Source: Bacteroidales bacterium UBA1797 | Lineage (GTDB): Bacteria > Bacteroidota > Bacteroidia > Bacteroidales > VadinHA17 | DNA: 29,949 bases | Direction: 5' to 3' | Assembly: GCA_002319885.1 (NCBI GenBank) | Contig: DCFT01000007.1 | Span: 1-29,949, forward strand | Part shown: positions 8,084 through 16,130 of the stretch, piece by piece | How positions within the stretch are numbered: the first letter of the stretch is position 1 | How the letters are laid out: each line of letters opens with the position of its first letter | Notes under the pieces: generated by a model | Told to the model about the DNA's origin: nothing | The model's input: only the letters and a program-made list of their open reading frames with translations | The model's database searches: none | Program-made: the position numbers and the translations under genes

Positions 8084-9109
8084 ATGATATTACTTCCCCG
8101 TTCAGATATAGAGCAAGATACTATTCCCCGAAGAATTCTTATAAATCAAGATTCTACGAAGGCAAAACATGATTCGTTATCACATATTATATCCAGCCAG
8201 CCGAAAGATTCAATAAAACCAAAATCAACAATTATTCGGCAGATTGTTCAGCCAGTTCAGACTGATACAACATCTGTTTGCAGCAGGAACGGTATTTCCG
8301 ATGTAACATTTTACGATATAAATAATTTTATTCGTAGAATAGGATATGGCTCATATAAGCAGTTCCCTTACAATTTTATTGAAAAAGAAAAACAGCAGCA
8401 GACGGAGGATAAAGTTATTCTTATAAAACATCTTAAACCGGGCATTGAACTACCTTCTCATCCCCTTCATACTGACTGGATGATTATGATAATTATTGTT
8501 GCCGCTTTATTATATTCTTTGGTTATTAATACATCACGGAATATTTCACATGGTTTTGCCAGATTCTTTTTATTCAGGGGAATAAATGATCCTGTTTCGC
8601 GCGATCTTGGTGGTTTATTTCATTGGCAATCAACGATTCTGAATCTTATTTCATTTCTTATACTTGGGTTGTTCGGTTACTCAGCAATATCATATTATAA
8701 ACTTATACCCGCAGGATTTAAAGGAATAATAATATGGTTGATAGTTCTTGGAATAATTAGTCTGGCCGTAGCATTAAGACATATTACATGTGTTTTGACC
8801 GGGGCTGCAAGCGAAGAACGTGAGGTTTTCAGGAAATATCTGCTTGCCATTTATCAGTCATACAGATTTGGAGCCCTTTTTATTTTTATCATTATTGTTC
8901 TTATGTCATATACCAGATTCCTTCCGGTAAATTATTTTGTAGAAGCAGGAATTATTGTGTTGGGTATAATGTATCTGATAAGGGTTATCCGGTTATTGAT
9001 AATTTTTCTAAACAGGAATATTTCAATATTCTATTTGATTTTATACCTTTGTGCGCTGGAAATTCTGCCTGTTTTGATAATTGTAAAATATTTAGCAGGT
9101 CTTGTTTAG
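8084..9109 (+). CDS. DUF4271 domain membrane protein
   Basis: 341 residues from the ATG at 8084. The first ~120 residues are soluble and Ser/Lys/Gln-rich, with no signal peptide. About seven hydrophobic helices follow (first one WMIMIIIVAALLYSLVI), with an internal amphipathic stretch FARFFLFRGIND and LLAIYQSYRFG near the middle. This is the pattern of DUF4271, a membrane family found in Bacteroidota and commonly located immediately upstream of the HemD-like gene, as here (44 bp between stop and the HemD-like start). The function is unknown. The gene pair and its closeness to rnpA suggest an envelope or housekeeping role, but that is inference. Confidence 0.83.
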   Translation: MILLPRSDIEQDTIPRRILINQDSTKAKHDSLSHIISSQPKDSIKPKSTIIRQIVQPVQTDTTSVCSRNGISDVTFYDINNFIRRIGYGSYKQFPYNFIEKEKQQQTEDKVILIKHLKPGIELPSHPLHTDWMIMIIIVAALLYSLVINTSRNISHGFARFFLFRGINDPVSRDLGGLFHWQSTILNLISFLILGLFGYSAISYYKLIPAGFKGIIIWLIVLGIISLAVALRHITCVLTGAASEEREVFRKYLLAIYQSYRFGALFIFIIIVLMSYTRFLPVNYFVEAGIIVLGIMYLIRVIRLLIIFLNRNISIFYLILYLCALEILPVLIIVKYLAGLV

Positions 9110-9153
9110 ATTGGCTTGGGTTACTTTGAGAGTTGAACTTAAACTTTAAAGAG

Positions 9154-9906
9154 TTGAAAATAAAGAAGATTTTAGTATCGCAGCCAGAACCCCTGAATCC
9201 GAAATCTCCATATTTCGAACTGGCAAGAAAGTATAATCTAAAAGTTGATTTTAAGCCGTTTAATCAGGTTGAGGGCATATCATCAAAAGATTTCCGTCAA
9301 CAAAAAATCAACATACTTGATTTTTCGGCAGTGATCTTCACGAGTAAAACCGGCATCGATCATTTTTTCAGGATCTGCAGCGAGCTCAGGACAGTAGTCC
9401 CTGATACAATGAAGTATTTCTGTATTACAGAAAATGTTGCATTTTATCTTCAGAAATACATTGTCTACAGGAAACGTAAGATATTTCACGGGAAAGCCAA
9501 GTTTCAGGATCTTATTGATGTAATAATCAAACATAGGGAAGATAATTTCTTTGTGCCTCTCTCTGTACCGCATAATGCTGAAATTCCTGAATCACTCGAT
9601 AAGAATAATATCAGTTATACAATCGGTACCTTGTATAAAACAATAAGCACTGATTTTTCTGATATTAAAGAATTCGATTATGATATTCTTGTCTTTTACA
9701 GCCCTTCCGGTATAAAATCATTGAAAGAAAACTTCCCGGGTTTCGTCCAGGGAGATATAAAGATTGCAGCGTTTGGTCCGACAACTGCCTGTGCCGTGGA
9801 GAGTGAAGGATTGAGACTCGATATTAATGCCCCAAATCCTAAAGCCCCTTCAATGACAATGGCTCTTGACGATTTTCTAAAAGAATACAATAAAAATTTA
9901 AGGTAG
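9154..9906 (+). CDS. hemD: Uroporphyrinogen-III synthase-like (HemD family) protein
   Basis: About 250 residues with the HemD two-lobe pattern: KKILVSQPEP and SPYFELARKYNL at the N-terminus, DFSAVIFTSKTGIDHFF, and in the C-terminal lobe DILVFYSPSGIKSL and IAAFGPTTACAVESEGL. HemD cyclises hydroxymethylbilane to uroporphyrinogen III in tetrapyrrole synthesis. No ATG is available. I prefer the TTG at 9154 because the resulting start MKIKKILVSQP is the one usual in this family; a TTG at 9133 would add seven residues. Related proteins occur in Bacteroidota that do not make heme de novo, so the enzymatic role of this subgroup is less certain than the fold. No other hem gene is nearby, though this organism encodes heme-dependent oxidases. 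Confidence 0.82.
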   Translation: MKIKKILVSQPEPLNPKSPYFELARKYNLKVDFKPFNQVEGISSKDFRQQKINILDFSAVIFTSKTGIDHFFRICSELRTVVPDTMKYFCITENVAFYLQKYIVYRKRKIFHGKAKFQDLIDVIIKHREDNFFVPLSVPHNAEIPESLDKNNISYTIGTLYKTISTDFSDIKEFDYDILVFYSPSGIKSLKENFPGFVQGDIKIAAFGPTTACAVESEGLRLDINAPNPKAPSMTMALDDFLKEYNKNLR

Positions 9907-9935
9907 TTATTACCATACCGATTTATCCAGAACTA

Positions 9936-9963
9936 GTACGGACGTTGCATGCAACGTCCGTAC
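9936..9963. repeat. Perfect 28-bp palindrome (dispersed repeat, copy 1)
   Basis: The left arm GTACGGACGTTGCA is followed directly by its exact reverse complement, giving a 28-bp perfect palindrome with TGCATGCA at the centre. It fills the hemD-rnpA gap and ends nine bases before the rnpA ATG, so an mRNA hairpin would sit at the ribosome-binding region. A second copy of the 20-bp core is at 16108-16127. The form recalls REP-like dispersed palindromes; no transposase is in the window. Confidence 0.9.
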
Positions 9964-9972
9964 ACATATAAA

Positions 9973-10407
9973 ATGAATACCTTTAGAGAGACCTTTAATA
10001 AGTCTGAGAGACTCTGCAGCAGGAAAATCATCGAAGCACTGTTTGAAAACGGAAATATTTTTCATACCTCCCTTTTTAAGGTAGTGTGGTCAAAAAATCA
10101 TGTCCTGCCGGCTGGTCCGGCACAGGTAGCTTTCAGTGTTTCAAAAAGGGGGTTCAGACTGGCTGTTACCAGAAACCTTGTAAAAAGAAGAATGAGAGAA
10201 GCTTACAGGAAAAATAAAAAATCTCTCTATGATTATCTTATATCGCAAAACATTCAGATTGCATTTGTTGTTATTATCAGAGGAAATTCTGTTCCGGATT
10301 ATATAATTATTGAAAGAGAAATGAAAAATGTACTAAACAAACTTAAAGTTCTCACAAATGCTAATTCAGAAACCGGAATTCCGAATATTGAAAATGCAGC
10401 TGTATGA
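9973..10407 (+). CDS. rnpA: Ribonuclease P protein component
   Basis: 144 residues. RnpA binds the RNase P RNA and helps it cleave 5' leaders from pre-tRNA. The central RNR helix motif is clear: SKRGFRLAVTRNLVKRRMRE followed by AYRKNK, with the upstream FKVVWSKNH and QVAFSVS strands. The start is the ATG at 9973 (MNTFRETFNKSERLCSRK); an in-frame ATG at 9949 lies inside the palindrome and would add an unusual MQRPYTYK extension. rpmH, commonly upstream of rnpA in other bacteria, is absent. Its stop overlaps a small downstream ORF by ATGA, where yidD often lies in other genomes. The hairpin directly before the start may modulate translation. Confidence 0.94.
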   Translation: MNTFRETFNKSERLCSRKIIEALFENGNIFHTSLFKVVWSKNHVLPAGPAQVAFSVSKRGFRLAVTRNLVKRRMREAYRKNKKSLYDYLISQNIQIAFVVIIRGNSVPDYIIIEREMKNVLNKLKVLTNANSETGIPNIENAAV

Positions 10408-10556
10408 AGTCGAAGCATTTATATTTCTTATTTTTTTTTATTTTCGGGCTACAGGCTTCCGTTTCTTTGGCAACAAAATATGTTAAATTTGTCTTAATTG
10501 TTTCTTTATCAAAACTCTTCCCGTTTTTTCTTTATAATTTCGCCCTCCTTAATTAA
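10404..10556 (+). CDS. Possible small hydrophobic protein coupled to rnpA
   Basis: A 50-codon ORF whose ATG overlaps the rnpA stop (ATGA). It encodes MKSKHLYFLFFFIFGLQASV followed by a second hydrophobic stretch (KFVLIVSLSKLFPFFLYNF). The first part looks like a signal peptide or membrane anchor. It does not resemble YidD, which lacks this pattern and has a Cys-rich core. The region is T-rich, so hydrophobic codons arise easily by chance; there is no homology I recognise and no obvious ribosome-binding site. It may simply be the leader and promoter region of the S41 protease gene. Confidence 0.25.
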   Translation: MKSKHLYFLFFFIFGLQASVSLATKYVKFVLIVSLSKLFPFFLYNFALLN

Positions 10557-10568
10557 GTAATATTGGTT

Positions 10569-12314
10569 ATGAAAAAGATACGTTTAACCAGAATGATAAT
10601 TGTTTTTTCCCTGTTACTGGTTGCAGGAGTAAGTACAGGTTTCCTGGTCAACCAGGAGAGCAGGGATTTCAAAATTGCTAAAAATCTCGACATATTTTTC
10701 TCTCTTTTCAGAGAACTTAACACTTTTTATGTGGATCCTATTAACCCTGATAAATTGATAAAAGTGGCAATTGACAATATGCTTAAAACGCTCGATCCAT
10801 ATACTGTTTACTTTCCCGAATCAGAAGCTGATGAGTTTGCAATACTTACAACCGGTCAATACGGAGGAATAGGATCATTGGTAAGGGCATCAGGTGATTA
10901 TGTTGTTATAAGCGAAGTATATAAGGGATTCCCGGCTGATAAGGCAGGAATTAAACCAGGAGATATTCTGAAAAAAGTTGATGGTACATCACTAAAGGGT
11001 CTGCCAACTGAAAGCGTAAGTGAAAAACTTAAAGGGGATCCCGGAACTGCTTTAAATATTACAGTTGGCAGAAACGGCAGAGATACTGACTATCTCATTA
11101 AACGGGAAAAGATAATTCTGCCACCGGTACCCTATTACGGAATGATTGATTCAAAAACCGGGTATATACGATTTACTAATTTCACTCAAAACTGTATTGA
11201 AGCTGTAAAAAGTGCCCTGATTGATTTAAAAAGCCAAAATGCTCAACAAATTATTCTCGATCTGCGTGGAAATCCAGGCGGATTACTTACCGAAGCAGTT
11301 GAAATTGTAAATCTTTTTATACCGGAAGGAACTGAAGTTGTTTCTACCAAGGGTAAAGTTAAACAGTTCGATGAAGACTTTAAAACTACAAAACAGCCGG
11401 TTGATGATAAAATACCTCTTGCATTGCTGATCAACAGAGGGTCCGCTTCTGCCTCTGAAATTGTAGCCGGTGCAATTCAGGACCTTGACAGAGGTGTGAT
11501 TATTGGCCAGAGATCATACGGAAAAGGGCTGGTTCAGATAACTCGTCCCCTGGTTTATAATACCCAGCTCAAAGTCACTACTGCAAAATATTACATCCCA
11601 AGCGGAAGGTGTATCCAGGCACGCGATTTTTCACATCCAAATGAGGATGGAAGCGTTGGTATTATTCCTGATTCGCTGATCTCGGAATTTAAAACCAGGA
11701 ATGGCAGAATTGTTAAGGACGGAGGCGGAATCACCCCTGATATTGAAGAAGTACCGCCGCCACTCAGTCAGATATCATCGGAACTCTATGTCAGAAACTA
11801 CATTTTCGACTTTGCAACAAAATATTACTGGGCACACCCCAATCTTAAATCTCCGGAAGAATTCAAATTCACTGATCAGGACTATAGCGACTTTAAAACA
11901 TTTCTTGAAGAGAGAAAATTCAGTTATAAAACCAGTACCGAAGAGTCGTTGAACGAACTCATCGCCAACGCCAAAAAAGAGAAATACTATGATATTCATA
12001 AAGATCTCTTTAATGACCTGGAAAAAGACGTTACACATAATCTGGATCAGGATCTTAAACTGTTCAAAAATGAAATAACCGACTTGCTTGAAGATGAAAT
12101 CATAAGCCGTTATTTCTATGAGAGCGGAGCTATAGCATGGACGATAGGAAAGGATGAGCAGGTTTTGAAAGCTCGCGAAATCCTGAATGACAAAGCAGAG
12201 TATGACTCCATTCTTAAAGGAACAGCCGGATCCATCCTTGTTACACGAAAAACTGATAAAAACAACACTAAAAGTGATAATCCTGAGGTCAGAAAAGTAA
12301 TGCAACCTCTTTAG
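10569..12314 (+). CDS. S41 family C-terminal processing peptidase (CtpA/Prc-like)
   Basis: 581 residues from the ATG at 10569; an in-frame TTG at 10563 would add two. An N-terminal hydrophobic anchor or signal (residues ~8-28, MIIVFSLLLVAGVSTGFLV) directs it to the envelope. A PDZ domain follows (about 90-170: GGIGSLV, GFPADKAGIKPGDILKKVDG). The S41 protease core has the substrate-binding strand LDLRGNPGGLL, the Ser motif NRGSASASEI (catalytic Ser about 294) and the Lys of the dyad in GQRSYGKGLVQ (Lys about 319). The ~200-residue C-terminal tail is mostly charged helix. Such proteases trim or degrade envelope proteins at their C-termini. It follows rnpA as in related Bacteroidota genomes. Confidence 0.92.
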   Translation: MKKIRLTRMIIVFSLLLVAGVSTGFLVNQESRDFKIAKNLDIFFSLFRELNTFYVDPINPDKLIKVAIDNMLKTLDPYTVYFPESEADEFAILTTGQYGGIGSLVRASGDYVVISEVYKGFPADKAGIKPGDILKKVDGTSLKGLPTESVSEKLKGDPGTALNITVGRNGRDTDYLIKREKIILPPVPYYGMIDSKTGYIRFTNFTQNCIEAVKSALIDLKSQNAQQIILDLRGNPGGLLTEAVEIVNLFIPEGTEVVSTKGKVKQFDEDFKTTKQPVDDKIPLALLINRGSASASEIVAGAIQDLDRGVIIGQRSYGKGLVQITRPLVYNTQLKVTTAKYYIPSGRCIQARDFSHPNEDGSVGIIPDSLISEFKTRNGRIVKDGGGITPDIEEVPPPLSQISSELYVRNYIFDFATKYYWAHPNLKSPEEFKFTDQDYSDFKTFLEERKFSYKTSTEESLNELIANAKKEKYYDIHKDLFNDLEKDVTHNLDQDLKLFKNEITDLLEDEIISRYFYESGAIAWTIGKDEQVLKAREILNDKAEYDSILKGTAGSILVTRKTDKNNTKSDNPEVRKVMQPL

Positions 12315-12395
12315 CAGCTGTTCCGGACTTTTGGGCTTTTTGAAAATTATTCAGGTAAATCTAATGGTGGGAGATCATGCCGAAGAGAAAATCTT

Positions 12396-12821
12396 CTATT
12401 TCCAATGGTGTGAATCATCTTCGAAAATCTCTTTTTTCCATACCGGCAGATTCTCTTTAATTAATTCAACGGCTCTGGTACAGGCCTGCATGGCCTGGTG
12501 CCGATGACCTGCTGAGACAAATACTAAAAGTGAGATCTCCCCCGCGCGCACAATACCCGTTGAATGAACTATATCAACTGCATTTACATCGCTAAACTCC
12601 GACAGGATGAATTTTTTAATCTTTTCAGCCTCAATATCTACCATCTCAGCATAAGCTGAATACTCAATGGCTCTTACCTTTTTCCCATCAGTCTCATCAG
12701 CTCTTACCTGCCCGAGAAATATTGAATGCCCACCCAAATCTGTCTTCCTGGCGCTCTTCTCAACAAAATCCGATATAATTTTAGCTGATACCGGACCTTC
12801 TGTTAAATACCTAATTTCCAT
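12396..12821 (-). CDS. moaE: Molybdopterin synthase catalytic subunit
   Basis: 141 residues. MoaE, with thiocarboxylated MoaD, converts cyclic pyranopterin monophosphate to molybdopterin (cytoplasm). Family residues are present: FLGQVR near 36, LEYSAY-like IEYSAYAEM, the His-Arg pair in SAGHRHQA (106-107), Lys122, and Lys129 in NLPVWKKE, corresponding to E. coli K119 and K126. It lies 27 bp downstream of moaD on the same strand, so the two subunits are made together. No moaA, moaC, moeA or molybdoenzyme gene is in the window. Confidence 0.95.
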   Translation of the reverse strand: MEIRYLTEGPVSAKIISDFVEKSARKTDLGGHSIFLGQVRADETDGKKVRAIEYSAYAEMVDIEAEKIKKFILSEFSDVNAVDIVHSTGIVRAGEISLLVFVSAGHRHQAMQACTRAVELIKENLPVWKKEIFEDDSHHWK

Positions 12822-12848
12822 AATCCATTAAATTATAAACAGGATATT

Positions 12849-13082
12849 TCAACCGCCGGAAAAGGGAGGCATTAAAGCAATTTCATCTCCCGATTTGAGC
12901 AGTATGTCATTGTCAGTAATCTCATTATTAACAGAAATCCGGAAACTGTAATGGACTATTTCCGGAAAGTCGTCACTGATTCTGTGTTTGAGATCGCTAA
13001 GTAACTTCACTTCACGATAATGTTTAAAATATGTTCCTGAAACTTCAGCCAGAACACCGAAGAACAAAACTTTTACTTCCAT
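12849..13082 (-). CDS. moaD: Molybdopterin synthase sulfur carrier subunit
   Basis: 77 residues with the ubiquitin-like beta-grasp pattern (MEVKVLFFGVLAEVSG at the start). The C-terminus is ALMPPFSGG, whose terminal Gly-Gly is adenylated and thiocarboxylated to donate sulfur. The length is typical. It is transcribed ahead of moaE; the 170-bp gap upstream holds a hairpin repeat and separates it from polA, so it may use its own promoter within or next to the repeat, or be read through from polA. Confidence 0.93.
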   Translation of the reverse strand: MEVKVLFFGVLAEVSGTYFKHYREVKLLSDLKHRISDDFPEIVHYSFRISVNNEITDNDILLKSGDEIALMPPFSGG

Positions 13083-13145
13083 GATTTACTTTAATATCTA
13101 ATCCGTTGCCAACAATTCTTCCTCTTCCCGTTTTGCCCTCCCTTA

Positions 13146-13238
13146 CCCGCTTAGGCGGGATTTGTTCTCTGTCCATGAGTGAAATTTCTCTCAGTTCCAC
13201 AGTATTATTCCCCTTCCAGGGGGATCCCGCAAAGCGGG
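13146..13238. repeat. Paired CCCGC...GCGGG hairpin repeat between polA and moaD
   Basis: Two short hairpins flank a ~65-bp segment. The first is CCCGC-TTAG-GCGGG at 13146-13159 and the second CCCGC-AAA-GCGGG at 13226-13238. A further small inverted pair CCCCTTCC/GGGGGA lies between them. It is more G+C-rich than its surroundings and starts 15 bp from the polA stop. It resembles the dispersed intergenic hairpin repeats common in Bacteroidota. It may act in transcript termination or stability after polA. Confidence 0.7.
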
Positions 13239-13252
13239 AGGTGTTAAGCACC

Positions 13253-16051
13253 TCAGTGTGCCTCGAACCAATTATTTCCTGTTCCACATTCAACCAGCAA
13301 TGGAATGTCAAGCTTAACAGCATTTGACATTTCAAACAAAACCATTTCTTTCAGCTTTTCAAGTTCAGCACTTACGACTTCAAAAATAAGCTCATCGTGT
13401 ACCTGAAGAATCATTTTTGATGAATAATTCCCGGTTTTCATACTGTTATATATCCTGATCATAGCTATTTTGATTATATCAGCCGCACTACCCTGTATAG
13501 GGGCATTGATCGCATTTCTTTCAGCATTACCCCTCACCACCTGGTTGTGTGAATGAATATCAGGTAAATATCTCTTACGTCCGAACATTGTCGTGACATA
13601 TCCATTTTCCCTTGCTTTCCTGATACTTTCATCCATATATAGCTTGACACCAGGATAAGAATTAAAATAGCCATCAATAAGCTCTTTTGCCTCTTTTCTT
13701 CCGATAGTCAGCCTCTCGGAAAGACCAAAGGAGGAGATCCCGTAAATAATCCCAAAATTTGCTGTTTTTGCCTTGCTGCGCATTTCACGGGTTACATCAT
13801 TTATATTAACGCCGAATATCTTGGCGGCAGTGGCGGCATGAATATCATTACCCGAAAGAAAATCGGCAATCATGCTTTTATCTTTGCTAAGATGAGCCAT
13901 AAGCCTCAGCTCTATTTGTGAATAGTCAGCTGAAAGAAAAACATGGCCTTTATCCGGGACAAATGCCTTTCTTATCTCTCTTCCCCGGGCGTCTTTTACC
14001 GGAATATTCTGAAGGTTCGGATTATTTGAGCTAAGTCGGCCTGTTGATGCAACAGCTTGATTGAAAGAGGTATGAATCCTTCCGGTTTTTTTATCGACAA
14101 GAAGAGGAAGCGCTTCAACATATGTTGACAGAAGTTTTTTAAGTCCCCTGTATTCCAAAACTTTTTCTACAATAGGATGCTTGCTGGTCAGTCTTTGTAA
14201 GATCTCTTCATTGGTAATAAACTGTTTGGTCTTAGTTACTCTTGCCTTATCATCGAGTTTCAGCCTGATGAAAAGAATATCGCCCAGTTGTTTTGGTGAG
14301 GATATATTAAATTCCGTTCCTGCAAGAACATATATTTCTTTTTCAAGAGAGATAATATCTTCACGAAGATTAATAGTTATAGCATTTAGATCTTCAAGAT
14401 TTAGTATCACACCATTTCTTTCCATTTTTGCCAGAACACTTATCAATGGCATTTCTATATTCTGCGAGAGATCACCCAAACCCTCTTTTTCAATCCGGGG
14501 TTCAAAGATCTGTTTCAACTGGTATGTTACATCGGCATCTTCAACAGCATATTCCATGAGCTTGTCAACAGGTACTGACCGCATGTTTTTTTGACTGTTC
14601 CCTTTTTCACCGATAAGAGATTCAATATGAACAGGGCTATAACCCAGGTAAGATTCCGATAGTAAGTTCATGTTATGCCGCATATCGGGTTCAAGGAGGT
14701 AATGGGCTATCATAGTATCGAACAGGGGCCCTTTCACCTCAATCCCATAATTTGCCAGAACCTGAATATCATATTTCAGATTCTGTCCTATCTTGAGTGT
14801 ATCAGGATTTTCAAAGACAGGCCTGACAATCTCCAGAATAATTTTGGTTTCTTTTTGTGATTCCGGGAAATGAATAAGATATCCCTTACCTTTTTCCCAA
14901 GAAAATGTCAGGGCAACAATTTCGGCATCAAGAGGATCAATATTTGTAGTTTCGCTGTCGAAACAAAACTCTTTAAGTGTATTAATCGTCCTGACAAATT
15001 CCCTGATATCAGAACTTTTTTCAAGCAGAGTATAGATATGTTCAACGCTCTCTATTGAATCTTTACTGCTAGTGGAGCTTGTAGCCTCATCGCCGAACAG
15101 TGATCCCTGAAATGTATCTGCCGGTGAAGGAAATAGCTGTGATGTTTCACGCGGCTTTTCTGATTTATCGATATCGGAAAGTATTCTTGCGGCAACTGTT
15201 TTGAATTCGAGTTCATCAAAAAGAGTTTTCAGTTTTACCGGGTCCGGGACTTCCAGTTCCAGAGCAGTTTCATTTAATTCAACAGGCACATATTGTTCGA
15301 TAGTTGCAAGTTTTTTCGACATTTCAATCTGCGTCCTGTTATTTTCAATGATCTCTTTTAATTTCCCCTTCAGTTTATCTGTATTTTTAAAAAGTTCTTC
15401 AATACTCCCATATTCTGAAATCAGCTTCATAGCTGTTTTAGGACCAACACCCGGCGCACCCGGAATATTATCTGCAGTATCGCCCATTAATGCAAGAATA
15501 TCTATTACCTGTTCGGGACGCTGAACATTAAATTCCTTCTGAATATCTTCTACTCCCCATAAAATTGATTCATTTCCGCTTCTGGAAGGTTTTAACATAA
15601 AAACACTACCAGAGACAAGTTGTGCATAATCTTTATCCGGTGTAATCATATATGTGGTAAAACCCTGTTCAGAAGCCTGCCTTGCCAAAGTACCAATTAC
15701 GTCATCAGCCTCAAACCCCGGATAATCAATTACAGGAATTTTATAAGCTTCAATAAGTCGTTTGATATAAGGAACAGCTTTTTTAATATCTTCAGGAGTC
15801 TCATCACGGTGAGCTTTATAATCACTGAACATTTCATGTCTGAAAGTTGGCGTTGGGGTATCGAAAACAACAGCGATGTGTGTTGGTTTACGGTTACGCA
15901 GAACCTCTTCAAGAGCAAGTAGAAATCCGAATATAGCTGAAGTATTCAATCCTTTGGATGTGACTCTTGGATTTTTTATAAAAGCATAATAAGCACGAAA
16001 GATAAGTGCATATGCATCGAGGAGGAAGAGCTTTTTAGAAGTGTCCGTCAT
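13253..16051 (-). CDS. polA: DNA polymerase I
   Basis: 932 residues with three domains. Residues 1-~290 form the 5'-3' exonuclease (LLDAYALIFRAYYAF; GFEADDVIGTLA; MGDTADNIPGAPGVGPKTA). Residues ~340-530 form the 3'-5' exonuclease, whose metal residues are intact: D365 and E367 (FCFDSETT), D428 (NLKYDIQ), and Y501/D505 (YAVEDADVTY). Proofreading is therefore expected, unlike in polymerases that lost these residues. Residues ~560-932 form the polymerase: motif A LSADYSQIELR (D709), motif B with R758, K762 and Y770 (KTANFGIIYG), and motif C QVHDELIFE (H885, D886). It fills Okazaki and repair gaps. The gene lies downstream of queD with a repeat between them. Its last codons abut a hairpin repeat. 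Confidence 0.98.
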   Translation of the reverse strand: MTDTSKKLFLLDAYALIFRAYYAFIKNPRVTSKGLNTSAIFGFLLALEEVLRNRKPTHIAVVFDTPTPTFRHEMFSDYKAHRDETPEDIKKAVPYIKRLIEAYKIPVIDYPGFEADDVIGTLARQASEQGFTTYMITPDKDYAQLVSGSVFMLKPSRSGNESILWGVEDIQKEFNVQRPEQVIDILALMGDTADNIPGAPGVGPKTAMKLISEYGSIEELFKNTDKLKGKLKEIIENNRTQIEMSKKLATIEQYVPVELNETALELEVPDPVKLKTLFDELEFKTVAARILSDIDKSEKPRETSQLFPSPADTFQGSLFGDEATSSTSSKDSIESVEHIYTLLEKSSDIREFVRTINTLKEFCFDSETTNIDPLDAEIVALTFSWEKGKGYLIHFPESQKETKIILEIVRPVFENPDTLKIGQNLKYDIQVLANYGIEVKGPLFDTMIAHYLLEPDMRHNMNLLSESYLGYSPVHIESLIGEKGNSQKNMRSVPVDKLMEYAVEDADVTYQLKQIFEPRIEKEGLGDLSQNIEMPLISVLAKMERNGVILNLEDLNAITINLREDIISLEKEIYVLAGTEFNISSPKQLGDILFIRLKLDDKARVTKTKQFITNEEILQRLTSKHPIVEKVLEYRGLKKLLSTYVEALPLLVDKKTGRIHTSFNQAVASTGRLSSNNPNLQNIPVKDARGREIRKAFVPDKGHVFLSADYSQIELRLMAHLSKDKSMIADFLSGNDIHAATAAKIFGVNINDVTREMRSKAKTANFGIIYGISSFGLSERLTIGRKEAKELIDGYFNSYPGVKLYMDESIRKARENGYVTTMFGRKRYLPDIHSHNQVVRGNAERNAINAPIQGSAADIIKIAMIRIYNSMKTGNYSSKMILQVHDELIFEVVSAELEKLKEMVLFEMSNAVKLDIPLLVECGTGNNWFEAH

Positions 16052-16074
16052 TTTTCGATTTTCATTATTTTGTT

Positions 16075-16130
16075 CTATCAGTATGGGACGTTTGTTTTAT
16101 CAGTACGGGACGTTGCATGCAACGTCCTTA
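16075..16130. repeat. Dispersed palindromic repeat, copy 2, with a duplicated left half
   Basis: The perfect 20-bp palindrome GGACGTTGCATGCAACGTCC (16108-16127) shares its core with 9940-9959. Just upstream, TATCAGTATGGGACGTTTG (from 16076) is a near copy of the left half TATCAGTACGGGACGTTGC (from 16098), i.e. a partial direct repeat with a 22-bp period. The TTA immediately after the palindrome (16128-16130) is the queD stop codon on the minus strand, so the element joins the end of that gene. Confidence 0.85.

Noticed and set aside
9949..9972. Longer rnpA start at 9949
   Set aside because: That ATG is inside the palindrome and gives an N-terminal extension not usual for RnpA.
10404..10556. 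yidD after rnpA
   Set aside because: The encoded peptide has no YidD-type Cys-rich or RxxxxC motif, and the frame is only 50 codons.
13045..13335. Minus-strand ORF of 96 codons over the moaD start, the hairpin repeat and the polA end
   Set aside because: It overlaps moaD and the end of polA and lies mostly in repeat sequence; no protein-family features, so it is a shadow frame.
14181..14594. Plus-strand ORFs of 60-137 codons within polA
   Set aside because: They lie antisense to the intact 932-residue DNA polymerase I and have no recognised motifs.
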